This document shows, piece by piece, positions 12,801 to 24,373 of a stretch of 64,000 nt of DNA. The stretch lies in contig CATNEN010000007.1 in assembly GCA_950097015.1 (NCBI GenBank), positions 4,092,001 to 4,156,000 of the forward strand. Direction: 5' to 3'. Under the pieces are notes generated by a model. That model worked only from the letters and a program-made list of their open reading frames with translations. It had not been told where the DNA came from and made no database searches. This DNA comes from Macrostomum hystrix. Lineage: Eukaryota; Platyhelminthes; Macrostomidae. A program made the translations under genes and the position numbers. Numbering within the stretch: position 1 is the stretch's first letter; each line of letters starts with the position of its first letter.

Positions 12801-15800
12801 GCTGATGGCGGCGTCGCGAGGCTCAGCAGGGCCCGCAGAAATTCGGCGGCAGCAGCTTCGTTGAACTCCTCGCCGATGTTTTCCTCGCTTGCCAGATCAC
12901 AGTCGTCGACTCCGGCTGCCAGGCACTTGCCGAGGCTCTCCAGCATCGCTCCGTCCTCGCGCTCGAGCACCAGGTCGATTGGCGCCGCGCCGTCATCGTC
13001 GGGCCTGGCAAAATCAGCGCCGCTGTGGAGCAGCAGGACGAACAGCTCGCGCGTCTCGTTGCCGCCGCCGCCGCTGCTGGCCACGGCGTGCAACGGCGTC
13101 CTGCCGCGCCAGCCGGGCAAGTCGGCGATGTTGTCGCTGCTGCCGCCGTTGCCATCGATGCTTCTTGACTTATCGAAGCTCAGGATGATCTGGGCCAAGT
13201 CCAGCCTGGCCTCGGCGCACACTCGATGCAGCGTCGAGTCGCCGTTCGCATCGCCCAGTCGACAGTCGCCGCCGTAGCGCAGCGCCGCTTTGAAATAGGC
13301 GACGGTTTCGGGCGTTGCCGACAGGTGGACGACTGTGTCACCCGTGGCGTCCGGAATGTTAGGATTTGCGCCCTCTTCTAGCAGAGCCTGGGCATTGTTT
13401 AGGCAGTTTGGCTTTGGCTTTGGGCTCACTTTGTCTCAAAGTTTTTTTATGGAGTACCATATTTTCTCATTCTTCTCATGCTTATTTCTATCGCAAGCTA
13501 ACTGGTATGTTCATTTTTTGATTGGTCATGGGTTGTGCAGCCCTACACTTTCAATGTATGTCCACCCCACCTCCTGCTGCTTATCAAAATTTACATGCCT
13601 CAGAGAAAGAAACATTAAATGTTGTGAATGCATGCGTGCTGAGGCTCAAATAGTTCAGAGCTTTCTGAGATCTGAGTTCACAATTTTTGTGAAAGCGATT
13701 AGGGTAATCAAAGATGCTCAAAGGTAATCATATTGGCTCAAAGACACCATCATATTGGCTCAAAGACACCTATCATATTGGCTCAAAGACACCTATCATA
13801 TTGGCTCAAAGACACCTATCATATTGGCTCAAAGACACCTATCATATTGGCTCAAAGACACCTATCATATTGGCTCAAAGACACCTATCATATTGGCTCA
13901 AAGACACCTATCATATTGGCTCAAAGACACCTATCATATTGGCTCAAAGACACCTATCATATTGGCTCAAAGACACCTATCATATTGGCTCAAAGGCACC
14001 TATCATATTGGCTCAAAGACACCTATCATATTGGCTCAAAGACACCTATCATATTGGCTCAAAGACACCTATCATATTGGCTCAAAGACACCTATCATAT
14101 TGGCTCAAAGACACCTATCATATTGGCTCAAAGGCACCTATCATATTGGCTCAAAGGCACCTATCATATTGGCTCAAAGACACCTATCATATTGGCTCAA
14201 AGGCACCTATCATATTGGCTCAAAGACACCTATCATATTGGCTCAAAGGCACCTATCATATTGGCTCAAAGACAGCCATCATATTGGCTCAAAGACACCT
14301 ATCATATTGGCTCAAAGACACCTATCATATTGGCTCAAAGACACCTATCATATTGGCTCAAAGACACCTATCATATTGGCTCAAAGACACCTATCATATT
14401 GGCTCAAAGGCACCTATCATATTGGCTCAAAGACACCTATCATATTGGCTCAAAGACACCTATCATATTGGCTCAAAGGCACCTATCATATTGGCTCAAA
14501 GGCACCTATCATATTGGCTCAAATACAGCCATCATATTGGCTCAAAGACACCTATCATATTGGCTCAAAGACACCTATCATATTGGCTCAAAGGCACCTA
14601 TCATATTGGCTCAAAGACAGCCATCATATTGGCTCAAAGACACCTATCATATTGGCTCAAAGACACCTATCATATTGGCTCAAAGACACCTATCATATTG
14701 GCTCAAAGGCACCTATCATATTGGCTCAAAGACAGCCATCATATTGGCTCAAAGACACCTATCATATTGGCTCAAAGACACCTATCATATTGGCTCAAAG
14801 ACACCTATCATATTGGCTCAAAGACACCTATCATATTGGCTCAAAGACACCTATCATATTGGCTCAAAGGCACCTATCATATTGGCTCAAAGACACCTAT
14901 CATATTGGCTCAAAGGCACCTATCATATTGGCTCAAAGGCACCTATCATATTGGCTCAAAGACAGCCATCATATTGGCTCAAAGACACCTATCATATTGG
15001 CTCAAAGACACCTATCATATTGGCTCAAAGACACCTATCATATTGGCTCAAAGGCACCTATCATATTGGCTCAAAGACACCTATCATATTGGCTCAAAGG
15101 CACCTATCATATTGGCTCAAAGACACCTATCATATTGGCTCAAAGACACCTATCATATTGGCTCAAAGGCACCTATCATATTGGCTCAAAGGCACCTATC
15201 ATATTGGCTCAAATACAGCCATCATATTGGCTCAAAGACACCTATCATATTGGCTCAAAGACACCTATCATATTGGCTCAAAGGCACCTATCATATTGGC
15301 TCAAAGACAGCCATCATATTGGCTCAAAGACACCTATCATATTGGCTCAAAGACACCTATCATATTGGCTCAAAGACACCTATCATATTGGCTCAAAGGC
15401 ACCTATCATATTGGCTCAAAGACAGCCATCATATTGGCTCAAAGACACCTATCATATTGGCTCAAAGACACCTATCATATTGGCTCAAAGACACCTATCA
15501 TATTGGCTCAAAGACACCTATCATATTGGCTCAAAGACACCTATCATATTGGCTCAAAGGCACCTATCATATTGGCTCAAAGACACCTATCATATTGGCT
15601 CAAAGGCACCTATCATATTGGCTCAAAGGCACCTATCATATTGGCTCAAAGACAGCCATCATATTGGCTCAAAGACACCTATCATATTGGCTCAAAGACA
15701 CCTATCATATTGGCTCAAAGACACCTATCATATTGGCTCAAAGGCACCTATCATATTGGCTCAAAGACACCTATCATATTGGCTCAAAGACACCTATCAT

Positions 15801-17343
15801 ATTGGCTCAAAGGCACCTATCATATTGGCTCAAAGACACCTATCATATTGGCTCAAAGACACCTATCATATTGGCTCAAAGACACCTATCATATTGGCTC
15901 AAAGACACCTATCATATTGGCTCAAAGACACCTATCATATTGGCTCAAAGGCACCTATCATATTGGCTCAAAGGCACCTATCATATTGGCTCAAAGGCAC
16001 CTATCATATTGGCTCAAAGACACCTATCATATTGGCTCAAAGACACCTATCATATTGGCTCAAAGACACCTATCATATTGGCTCAAAGGCACCTATCATA
16101 TTGGCTCAAAGACACCTATCATATTGGCTCAAAGACACCTATCATATTGGCTCAAAGACAGTCACTAAATACAGCGCAATTCATACTACTGACCAGCCAG
16201 AGTAGTATTGAAGCAGGTGCTAGCAGTTAATTAAACAATTTTGAAAAAGCTGCAGTTTTGGGCGAATCCGCTAATCACGTGAAAGGCTGCTGGCGGGGAA
16301 GCCTTGTCGGGCAAAACGTGGAGGGTGGAGCTGTCTGTCAAGTTAATGAGGGAGGCGTGGATCAATGGGAAAGTGGGAATTAGCGAGCTGGTGTGCTCAG
16401 CTAAGCCACGGTTGAAAAGCCCGCATAGTCAGGTGGGTGGCAATTTTCATAAACATCAAGTAGGACTTTCCTGAGTTTCTCTTGAGTTGTATCTGCACGA
16501 GGCGGGCCAGCTCTCTGTCTGCGATGCGGATGTACTTTTAAGATTTCATTGTCGCGAGACGTTCTGTTTAAACCGGGATCAGAGGAACTCTAAGTGAATT
16601 TTGCTGTTGACTACAGCGAGAGTTGTAGCCGAGTGGTCAGAGCATCGGACTCACGACTTGAAGGCTGGCCGGGGTTCGATTCCCGACTCCACTGGAAAAA
16701 TTTGTGTCCTTTAGCAATACAGTTAACTCTGCGTTGCTTCAGCTCACCCAGCTGTTAAATGGGTAACCAGCATCAGCTGGGGTAATTGAGGTGGGTGTGG
16801 CGTCCCACCAGTCCATGGACTGAACAGCCGTACGCAGCCTTCAGACGCGCCGCGCAATGGCTGTGGCTGTGCTGTCAGCTGTAAATGTAGGCCACTTAGG
16901 GCAGGCGTAATCATTTGTTATTATTTTATATTATTTATATTATTGCTGTTGTTGTTCTTGACTACAAGGGTGTCTCCATACTATCTGTGGTCGTGAGTTC
17001 GAATTCACAACGACTTTAGCCTCAGCCCAGGTTTCAAGCCCAATGAGTTTCTGACCTCAAAGCAGGCCAGACTGGCGTGCCTCAGCGCCAGGTGCAGCGC
17101 CGTGTTGCCCTCCTTGTCCAGCGCGTTCAAATCGCCGCCAAATCGCGCCACCAGCCTGATGACGTCAGAGCGCAGGTTCCTCGGACAGGTGGCCTCGTGT
17201 ACCAGTAGCGTCCCGGAGCCAGCGTCGACCAGCAGGTTAGCCGACTGGCCTGCTGAGAACTGACGCTCGAGATCCGCCAGGTCCAGCGAGTGATAGGATG
17301 GGCGCTTCTGCTGACGCTGCTTCCGCTGCTGCTGCTGCTGCTG
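9848..17343 (-). CDS. TRP-family cation channel with N-terminal ankyrin repeats, N-terminus missing
   Basis: Five exons join in frame: A 17343-17056 (poly-Gln start, then an ankyrin repeat with NTALHLALRHASLACFE), B 13387-12368 (ankyrins, e.g. LLEEGANPNIPDATGDT, GRTPLHAVAS), C 12195-11517 (pre-membrane region ending LDLAAIGRCKGFAQLDAACL..WEAAWRG, like TRPC/TRPM linkers), D 11401-11157 (S1 and S2) and E 10822-9848. Exon E gives S3, S4 (LHWLRLLRLLGALAPPLG), S5 (RRDFLPLAVIGVCL), a pore-like GALTGGDLEPV, S6, then a TRP-box-like segment W..ERHRLGRQLRGRSRWPPP followed by FNLL and a terminal helix. Junctions A/B, B/C and D/E are phase 0, C/D is phase 1. Visible length is 1,068 residues. S4-S5 looks most like TRPM, while ankyrins plus PPPFNLL are TRPC-like; the subfamily is unclear. 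The exon A acceptor shows that more coding sequence lies upstream, not found. Confidence 0.75.
10868..11139. repeat. 21-bp minisatellite with an AP-1-type site per unit
   Basis: Thirteen units of CTAATCTGAGTCACTGGATTG, of which 12 keep the exact heptamer TGAGTCA; the last unit is decayed (TTGATTC). It fills most of the 334-bp intron between exons D and E of the TRP-like gene (10823-11156). Confidence 0.95.
13714..16165. repeat. large 23-bp satellite array, about 106 copies
   Basis: Unit CACCTATCATATTGGCTCAAAGA. The three plus-strand frames stay open for over 800 codons only because the unit has no stop and 23 is not a multiple of 3; this is not a protein. Variant units (GACAGCCATC, AAATACAGCC, AAAGGCACC) recur with a 690-bp spacing (14271/14961/15650; 14521/15211), showing higher-order duplication of 30-unit blocks. 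The array lies in the intron between exons A and B of the TRP-like gene. Confidence 0.97.
16618..16965 (+). mobile_element. tRNA-derived SINE, full copy
   Basis: The head has RNA polymerase III promoter boxes in tRNA spacing: box A TAGCCGAGTGG (16626-16636) and box B GGTTCGATTCC (16673-16683). It does not fold as a normal tRNA: there is no clean acceptor stem, and the tRNA-unrelated body continues for about 270 bp. The body holds a strict palindrome CAGTCCATGGACTG and ends in an AT-rich tail followed by GTT repeats. Related copies lie at 35612, 37150 and 43545. It is inserted in the first visible intron of the TRP-like gene, in the antisense orientation. Confidence 0.85.
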
Positions 17344-18214
17344 CTGGGGAATAGAATGCGATGAGCTTGAATGATTGCCTGCTAACCGGACAGCCAGCTC
17401 CGGGTGCGATTCTGATTTTAGCTCCTGCTGCGATTCTGGTTTTAGCTCCTGCTACGATTCTGGTTTTAGCTCCTGCTACGATTCTCGATCCTGCTACGAT
17501 CCTTTCTGTACCCCTGGCTCTGATCTCCAGCAGTTTTGCCAGGGTCTTGTCGAAAAAACTGCTTTGTTAGCTCTGTCTACTTTGAGAGTGGTTGAAGTTG
17601 AGCTTCTGTTGTGCAGTGGTGCCTCAATGCATATTTGCCTGTCTATTACCATTTTATCCTGTCGGCGATATTACAGTTATGCTGTGCACTTTTCCTTCTC
17701 TCGCCTCTTCTGCTGGGTAGGATTTCCCATGCAAATAATCAGATTCTCTTCCCGGGGATAATAGATGGGACTAATCCGACTAGTGTCCTCAAAGGCGGAG
17801 TCGGAGACGGTCATAAAAGAGAGAGTGAAATAGGAGGAGACAAGTTCACCAAAATTTCAAAGCTTATGCTCTTAAATAGGCCAGTCAAAGGCAGCTGGGA
17901 GCTGTTGTATTTTGCTGCCAGAGATTTTGATGGACTGTCGCTTTTCCATTAGTAGATAGTAGCCATCGTGTGTGAGGACTGTGGCTGAAGCCCACTGGCT
18001 CGGAGCATCTGATGCTCCCGGTAGTCTGGTTGAAGGAGGGTTCGCGTTCCCCTGGAGACCGGGTGGAAGGAGTTGCTGACTTAAAAAGACCGGCTCTGGC
18101 GGGAGCGGGTTGATGACATTGAAGGACCATAGAGTTGGAGTGCTGCCCATTAGAACGATTACTGGCATTAAAAGACCGGACGGAGGGAGCATGTGTTTGA
18201 CCTTGACCCAGATG
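17344..18214. other. gene-free stretch upstream of TRP-like exon A
   Basis: Intronic or 5' sequence of the TRP-like gene. It includes four short tandem copies of a 24-bp unit (GATTCTGGTTTTAGCTCCTG..., 17400-17490). No domain is recognisable. The poly-Gln start of exon A directly follows a pyrimidine-rich acceptor, so further upstream exons must exist. Confidence 0.5.
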
Positions 18215-19322
18215 GAGGGGGTTGTTGATCTTGAAAGACCGGAGGGAGGAGGTTGTTGATCTTGAAAGACCGGAGGGAGGGGGTTGTTGATCTTGAAAGA
18301 CCGGAGGGAGGGCTTTTTGATCTTGAAAGACCGGAGGGAGGGCTTTTTGATCTTGAAAGACCGGATGGAGGGCTTGTTAATCTTGAAAGACCGGAGGGAA
18401 GGGGTTGTTGATCTTGAAAGACCGGAGGGAGGGGGTTGTTGATCTTGAAAGACCGGAGAGAGGAGGTTGTTGATCTCGAAAGACCGGAGGGAGGAGGTTG
18501 TTGATCTTGAAAGACCGGAGGGAGGGGGTTGTTGATCTTGAAAGACCGGGGGGAGGGGGTTGTTGATCTTGAAAGACCGGAGGGAGGGGGTTGTTGATCT
18601 TGAAAGACCGGAGGGAGGGGGTTTTTGATCTTGAAAGACCGGAGGGAGGGGGTTGTTGATCTTGAAAGACCGGAGGGAGGGGGTTGTTGATCTTGAAAGA
18701 CCGGAGGGAGGGGGTTGTTGATCTTGAAAGACCGGAGGGAGGGGGTTGTTGATCTTGAAAGACCGGAGGGAGGAGGTTTTTCATCTTGAAAGACCGAAGG
18801 GAGGGGGTTGTTGATCTTGAAAGACCGGAGGGAGGGGGTTGTTGATCTTGAAAGACCGGAGGGAGGGGGTTGTTGATCTTGAAAGACCGGAGGGAGGGGG
18901 TTGTTGATCTTGAAAGACCGGAGGGAGGGGGTTTTTTGATCTTGAAAGACCGGAGGGAGGGGGTTGTTGATCTTGAAAGACCGGAGGGAGGGGGTTGTTG
19001 ATCTTGAAAGACCGGAGGGAGGGGGTTGTTGATCTTGAAAGACCGGAGGGAGGGGGTTGTTGATCTTGAAAGACCGGAGGGAGGGGGTTGTTGATCTTGA
19101 AAGACCGGAGGGAGGAGGTTTTTCATCTTGAAAGACCGAAGGGAGGGGGTTGTTGATCTTGAAAGACCGGAGGGAGGGGGTTGTTGATCTTGAAAGACCG
19201 GAGGGAGGGGGTTGTTGATCTTGAAAGACCGGAGGGAGGGGGTTGTTGATCTTGAAAGACCGGAGGGAGGGGGTTTTTGATCTTGAAAGACCGGAGGGAG
19301 GGGGTTGTTGATCTTGAAAGAC
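18215..19322. repeat. 31-bp G-rich minisatellite, about 35 copies
   Basis: Unit on the plus strand: GATCTTGAAAGACCGGAGGG followed by AGGGGGTTGTT. The minus strand is open for about 400 codons as a Pro/Ser/Gln-rich pseudo-protein repeating FQDQQPPPSGLSRS. The period (31) is not a multiple of 3 and all three minus frames are open, so I regard it as non-coding. Variant units (TTTTTCATCTTGAAAGACCG at 18776 and 19120) recur about 345 bp apart, that is 11 units, indicating block duplication. Confidence 0.95.
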
Positions 19323-22300
19323 CATGGAGTTTGAATTTAAGCCTGGAAGAGAGATCTGCTGACATTGAAATATTGACAATGGATAGCTTTTGCATTAAGC
19401 AAAAGATATTTGAGGTCGTCCAAAGAAATTAAAATACTAAAATCTTCACTATTTTCCCATCCTTCATCTTCAATCAAAGGTAAATGAACTGTTTTTTAGT
19501 CCCACAATCAGATAAATTGAACTCGATAATGTTGCGTTGAAGCAACTAAGTGGCAATCTCCGAACTGCTTTCCTAAAAACCCTCACCTAGGCTGAAACAT
19601 CCGGCTTCTAGAAGCAGGTCTTTTCGAATGTTTTCTGAAATGAAATTAACATTAAAACTATCTGAGTACCACAATCAGCGAGACTCACCGTCGTAGCACC
19701 GTCTAAGATGGGATTTTTCTCCCCTCCTGGTTGCATTCTTTTTCCCCGCTGCGTTTTTTCTGAGAACTTTTTTCAGCCGTTATTCGCGAGAATCCGAGCA
19801 GTGAGCGCAGTGTCCAGACCAATATGGACGGCAGCGGGTGGGGTTGAAGAGGGTGTATCTGGGGGCCGCGGATTGAAGGCCAAAGACGGTGCCAAAGCAG
19901 GGACCAGATGCAATTAACGCGCCTGGTATGAAGCACTCAGGCCTGGGTTTCAGTGAGAGGCGAGGCCAGAGAGGAGAAAGGAAGGCTGTGCTGAGAGCTT
20001 TACTGGTCAGGTCGGGAGTGGCTGAGCGCCCACCCCACCCGCCACTCCCTTGTTCAGGTCGAGCTGATAAGATAGCCGGGGATTCGCTGAGTCTCCGTGC
20101 TCAGCCTCCGCTCCCCAACCCGCCCGTGGCTTTGAGTCGCTGAGATGCTTTGAGTCCAACAAAATCGGCCTTCAATTTGCCACACGGGCTGGCTGGGGAG
20201 GGGGATGGATGAAATCCGACCCGGCGTGAGGAAACGGGCCGACAAACGCGGGCGCTATGGAAAGTCGCAAAACGAAACCTGGCCGCCAAATCCACTCTCG
20301 ATTCGCCCTCGCAGGGATTCAGGAACAGCGCTTGACCTTTAGATTTGAGTTCAGCTGTCCTTCATCACTAACTTTGCATTAGCAAGTTTTACATATGCTG
20401 CAAACTCAAATTAATCACTTTAATTACTATGGCAACTGTTTTCAAAGCTGCTCATGTTCTCATATCAGTCACGCGCTTTGCCTGGCTTTTTAAGCTAGAA
20501 ATTACATTAATTGGCGCGCACTGACTGGGCAGAATTGCCTCCTTGCTGGCTGCAGGTCTAGTGTCACCAAGTGATGTGCCATTGCTTACAACCCTCCTGC
20601 AAGTATTAGTATTAATATTTTGTACTTATCTATTACGAGTTGCTTTTTATATTTATAATTCGAATAGATCTCCATATTTCTTTGACAGTTCAATACGCAT
20701 TAAACCTCCTGTATGGCCCCTGAATCTGCTATTCTGCTCCAGTTCTAGAAGTCCACGATGCGGCGGATGTTTCGCCACATTTAGGATTTTTTCTTTTTGC
20801 TACTTAAGGGTGGCAAAAGAAAGCAAGAGTGACAAAGAGAAGGCCAAATGCAGGCCTGTGCTAATCCTGTGCAGGCTGCTTTGATCTTGCTTTGAGAAGC
20901 TGTTTTTTCTGCACGCCCGACTCTTTCCTGCTGTTACCTCCCAGCGCAGGTGAATCGCGCTGAAGATGAGTTTAGAGATGAGAATGGATTTGAGCATGGC
21001 AGCTAATATTGAGTCAGTATAGCTAGGTTTAGCTGTGCCTTGATTTCCAGCTCACAATGAAAGCTGATTGTTGAATAGATCCGGAGGCAAAGGCTCCAGT
21101 TTTGAAAAAAACTATTTACTCATTGATGCCGTGCTAGAAAAATTCAAACCGAAGCTAATATCGCAATTGTATTTTTCATTGAATTAAAATTTACTCACTC
21201 AAAATAGTTTTTACTATAATATAACACTTTATTGGCCTCCAATCCATCTCATCCTGATGTAGCAATAACTGCATTTGATACGAGACTGGGAAATTCGATA
21301 TTCTTTTTTACTGATCTAATGAAGAATTTTGCATTTGTAACTTTCACTACATATTAATCACAGGCTGTAAAGATGACAGCCTCAGTGCGGCCACGTGCCC
21401 TGGGGGTGGCCCCTTGCATGTAGGGGTTTTCTACAAGGCTGTCTAAAAATAGCAACAACTAAAAGCTATGTATGCGGGCGACCTTGCGAATCACGCAAGT
21501 CAAGTATTGCTTATTGGCTCAGAGCTGTCACGTGATACCGTTTGTAATTTCGTCCGATATCACAACGTACACTGTCTTTAATTGCTTCGGTCTTTAATCG
21601 AATTAAACAAGTTAATGAACATGCAAGTGGAGCATTAGACTCAAAATTTACGTGAGTTTTTAATCCAGTTCCTTTCAAACCCACTGTTATTCTCATGACA
21701 GCCAAAAAAGAATTCTAATCCAAAAAACACGAAAACAACATTTTGATCATCTGAATGCCCTTACCTAAAAACACAGGTGTGTATTGCATAATAAGAGTAT
21801 AACCACAGAATACACAGTGTATTCTGTGAGTATAACAGCAGTTGCACCAGGTGTTCGATGAAGATAACACTGCGTTAGAATATTATTAATATGCTACATA
21901 TACCTGAATGCAAGCGACAAGCCTTCCTCAGACTAATACCCTGGCTTAATCACCCTTCGCTCTGCAACTCATCCATGTAACCAACCCCCGCCCAACGGTG
22001 TGTCGCGATTGCAACACGAAGGCACGAAGGTATTATATAATCTAGATATGCATTGATGCTCGCAACCCTCATTGCGGATTCTAATAATGGCCTGCGGCAA
22101 AGCAGCCAAGGGAATGAAATAAATATGCATCGATAAAGGGAATAATAGTACTAGCTCAAATAGAGCACACTAGGAGAATGGGCAGCTATATATGTATAGG
22201 CTGAGAATATTGTAGGAGCAGAATTAGCAGGGAAGCAGCAAGGCAGTTGCAAGCATGCGGTTTTCGTTGCGAAAGTAGCGGTTCTTTTGTCTTGTATCGA

Positions 22301-22995
22301 TGCTAAACAAAATCAGTACTTAGATTTTGGCTAAAAATACATGATATCGAAAGAAAAATAAAACTGAGTGCATGAATTTTGTTGCTGAAATTGCATTTTT
22401 TCTTGCAAATTTACCAATCCATGTACTCGAATTGCAGAGAACCACAAGTAATCATCAAGAATCTGCATAAATTAGCAGCGTGTCAATTTACTCAAATTAT
22501 GTAATTTAAATTATTAATTAATATTATGCAGAGACTCAAGTTAGTTAGCCAACTCAAATGAGTCATTTTATGATTGTTAGGTGTCCCTAAAACTATAAGT
22601 TCACTAGTCTAAGTAGGGTTTCTTGCGCTGCCATAATTCTTTGATCGATGGAGCAAACCATGCAGCCAGCTACCACTTAGCTGTAGTAAAACCATACAGT
22701 CGCACTACTACTAGTTTAGTTATACTACAGACTACAGTGCACCTTGAAACGAAGCTGCTCCGCACACAATAGATTCACATATCAGTCAAAATTCAAACCT
22801 AGCCATAGGGCGCATACATTTATCAAACATCTAATAAATCATATTCTGAAAGGTAGATTCAGAATACGACTCATTCGACGAGTTTTAACATGGAGCAACG
22901 ATAGGTGACATTGCATGAGCACGAAAACGAAGTTTTCATTCGAATTTTATTATTTTTTTAGCTTTGTATTAATATTGTGCTCGCCTATTGGCCTA
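19323..22995. other. gene-free stretch
   Basis: Mixed composition up to about 20.9 kb, then AT-rich. No protein domain or RNA gene recognised on either strand. The only distinct structure is a perfect 25-bp palindrome at 21804-21828 (listed). A GC-rich interval at 19.7-20.3 kb has no clear coding signature. Confidence 0.5.
21804..21828. repeat. perfect palindrome flanked by 8-bp direct repeats
   Basis: CACAGAATACAC, one central A, then GTGTATTCTGTG: a 12-bp perfect inverted repeat. It is flanked on both sides by AGTATAAC. The layout resembles a target-site duplication around a very short inverted-repeat remnant. Confidence 0.7.
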
Positions 22996-22997
22996 CA

Positions 22998-24050
22998 AGC
23001 GTCAGTTAAGTTACATTTGTGCTATTTTCATTGTCTCTGGGACAAACACAAACGTTAAAATTTACGATTTTTTACCATACGATACGTGGTTGGAGTCTGT
23101 ATCAAACTCTCAAAGGAAATTTTCTGATTGCAGATATTTAATGCTTTAGAGGCAAAAATGTGACGTCAGTTAGGTTAGATTTTGTGCAGACCAGAAACTT
23201 GCCATCTTTACAAAAATTTATAACGAAAATATATCATGCAACTATTATCTATCCAAGTCTTTATTTAGATTTATTTAGTAAGTAGATTTAATTTCTATAA
23301 TACATCTGACATTTCTGTCAATTTTCAGCTTCAGATATTGTAAATTGGAAAGTCAACCATATCAACGAAGAAATGGCGTCAGTAGGTTACACAAAAATTA
23401 ACGGACATTGAATTCTTGTTCTCGGGTGCGGATTTCTTGTTGGAATCCCAAGACGAAGCATGATTAAAAATTTCAGATTCTTAGCTTTCTAAATTCCATG
23501 CACAATTGTGCAAAGCTCATCGTTTTAGTATCAGAAAGTTCAATTGAAAAACCAGTGCATACGTACGGACATATGTAATTAGCATGAATCGCTACCTAAG
23601 GGAAATGTAACACACTAAAAGTGGGGAACGAACCTCGCGCTGGCAGACCGAGACCGGTTTCTGGCTTGTTTGCCTTCGTCAGTCTGCCATAGCCACACGC
23701 AGTCCTCTCCCACCACTCTTAGTGTGCACAGAAGTCTCTTTTAAGCTAGTCATTTTTATGGCGATACTTTTTTAGTGTTATGTGACAGTTTTGCAGCCAA
23801 GTCTTTGCTTTTCTACTGTTGTCAGTAGTCTGAATTGTATCTCTCGCAGGAAATTCTAGGCAAACTAAGCAAAAAGTCTTTGAAGCTTCATTTTGTGCTA
23901 AAACGTTGAAGACAATCATATATACAGTTTCTATTTCGATTTCTGTTGAAAGATCAATCTTTTTAGGAGAAAATTGCTATGGACATGTTGTTTTATTTTT
24001 GTGACGTCAGTTAGGTTACATTTTGTGCAGACCAGAAACTTGCCATCTTG
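22998..24050. repeat. dispersed direct repeats of a CGTCAGTTAGGTTACATTTT motif
   Basis: A 50-bp sequence at 23159-23208 recurs at 24000-24049 with one internal mismatch. Shorter, more decayed copies of its core occur at about 23004-23027 and 23370-23390. The last copy sits at the 5' edge of the non-LTR retrotransposon. The rest of the interval is AT-rich and non-coding apart from the inverted-repeat element at 23611. Confidence 0.75.
23611..23726. mobile_element. 116-bp inverted-repeat element (MITE- or tRNA-like)
   Basis: The ends CACACTAAAAGTGGGG and CCACCACTCTTAGTGTG are inverted repeats with one or two mismatches. A second nested pair (GGCAGACCGA at about 23642 and CGTCAGTCTGCC at about 23680) allows a long two-part hairpin. 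On the minus strand, GGTTCGTTCCC resembles a polymerase III box B. It could be a small non-autonomous transposon or a tRNA-derived element; no coding capacity. Confidence 0.55.
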
Positions 24051-24373
24051 CCAAAGTTGCAGTCTATTTAAACGCTGCTGGGATTGAATAGCGCCGTCGC
24101 CTCCTGGTGCCAATGCCTGCTCCAATGGAATTGCGTACTAAGGCCTCAACGGAGAGCCGCGCACCTGCTGCGGCTGCCAAGAGCGGCACACCACCCAGCA
24201 GACGAGGACAACGTATTGAACGACGCCGCGAACGAAACTGCCATGGTCGACACCGTGCTCGCGAGCGTCGCGCTGCTGGCAGAACCTCTATGCGCAGTGG
24301 TGCGGTTCCTCCGGGTGGCGCCGGGGACCATGAGGTCCACAACCAACGGATCCAAGCTGAAACAAATTGCACG

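Noticed and set aside
13714-16230. Three overlapping plus-strand open frames of over 800 codons
   Set aside because: They are translations of a stop-free 23-bp repeat in all frames; there is no conserved domain, and the array is intronic.
16618-16693. tRNA-Ser-like gene
   Set aside because: Box A and B are good, but there is no proper acceptor stem or anticodon arm and the sequence continues as a SINE body found at other places.
18168-19395. 400-codon Pro/Ser/Gln-rich protein on the minus strand
   Set aside because: The 31-bp unit is open in all three minus frames and the period is not a multiple of 3. No splice-consistent flanks or domains.
21375-21440. GC-rich hairpin GGCCAC...GTGGCC
   Set aside because: Only a six-base stem; too short to call a structured RNA.
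23159-24049. Solo-LTR or small LTR element bounded by the 50-bp direct repeats
   Set aside because: The repeats lack TG..CA ends, no primer-binding site or polypurine tract is visible, and additional decayed copies exist outside such a structure.
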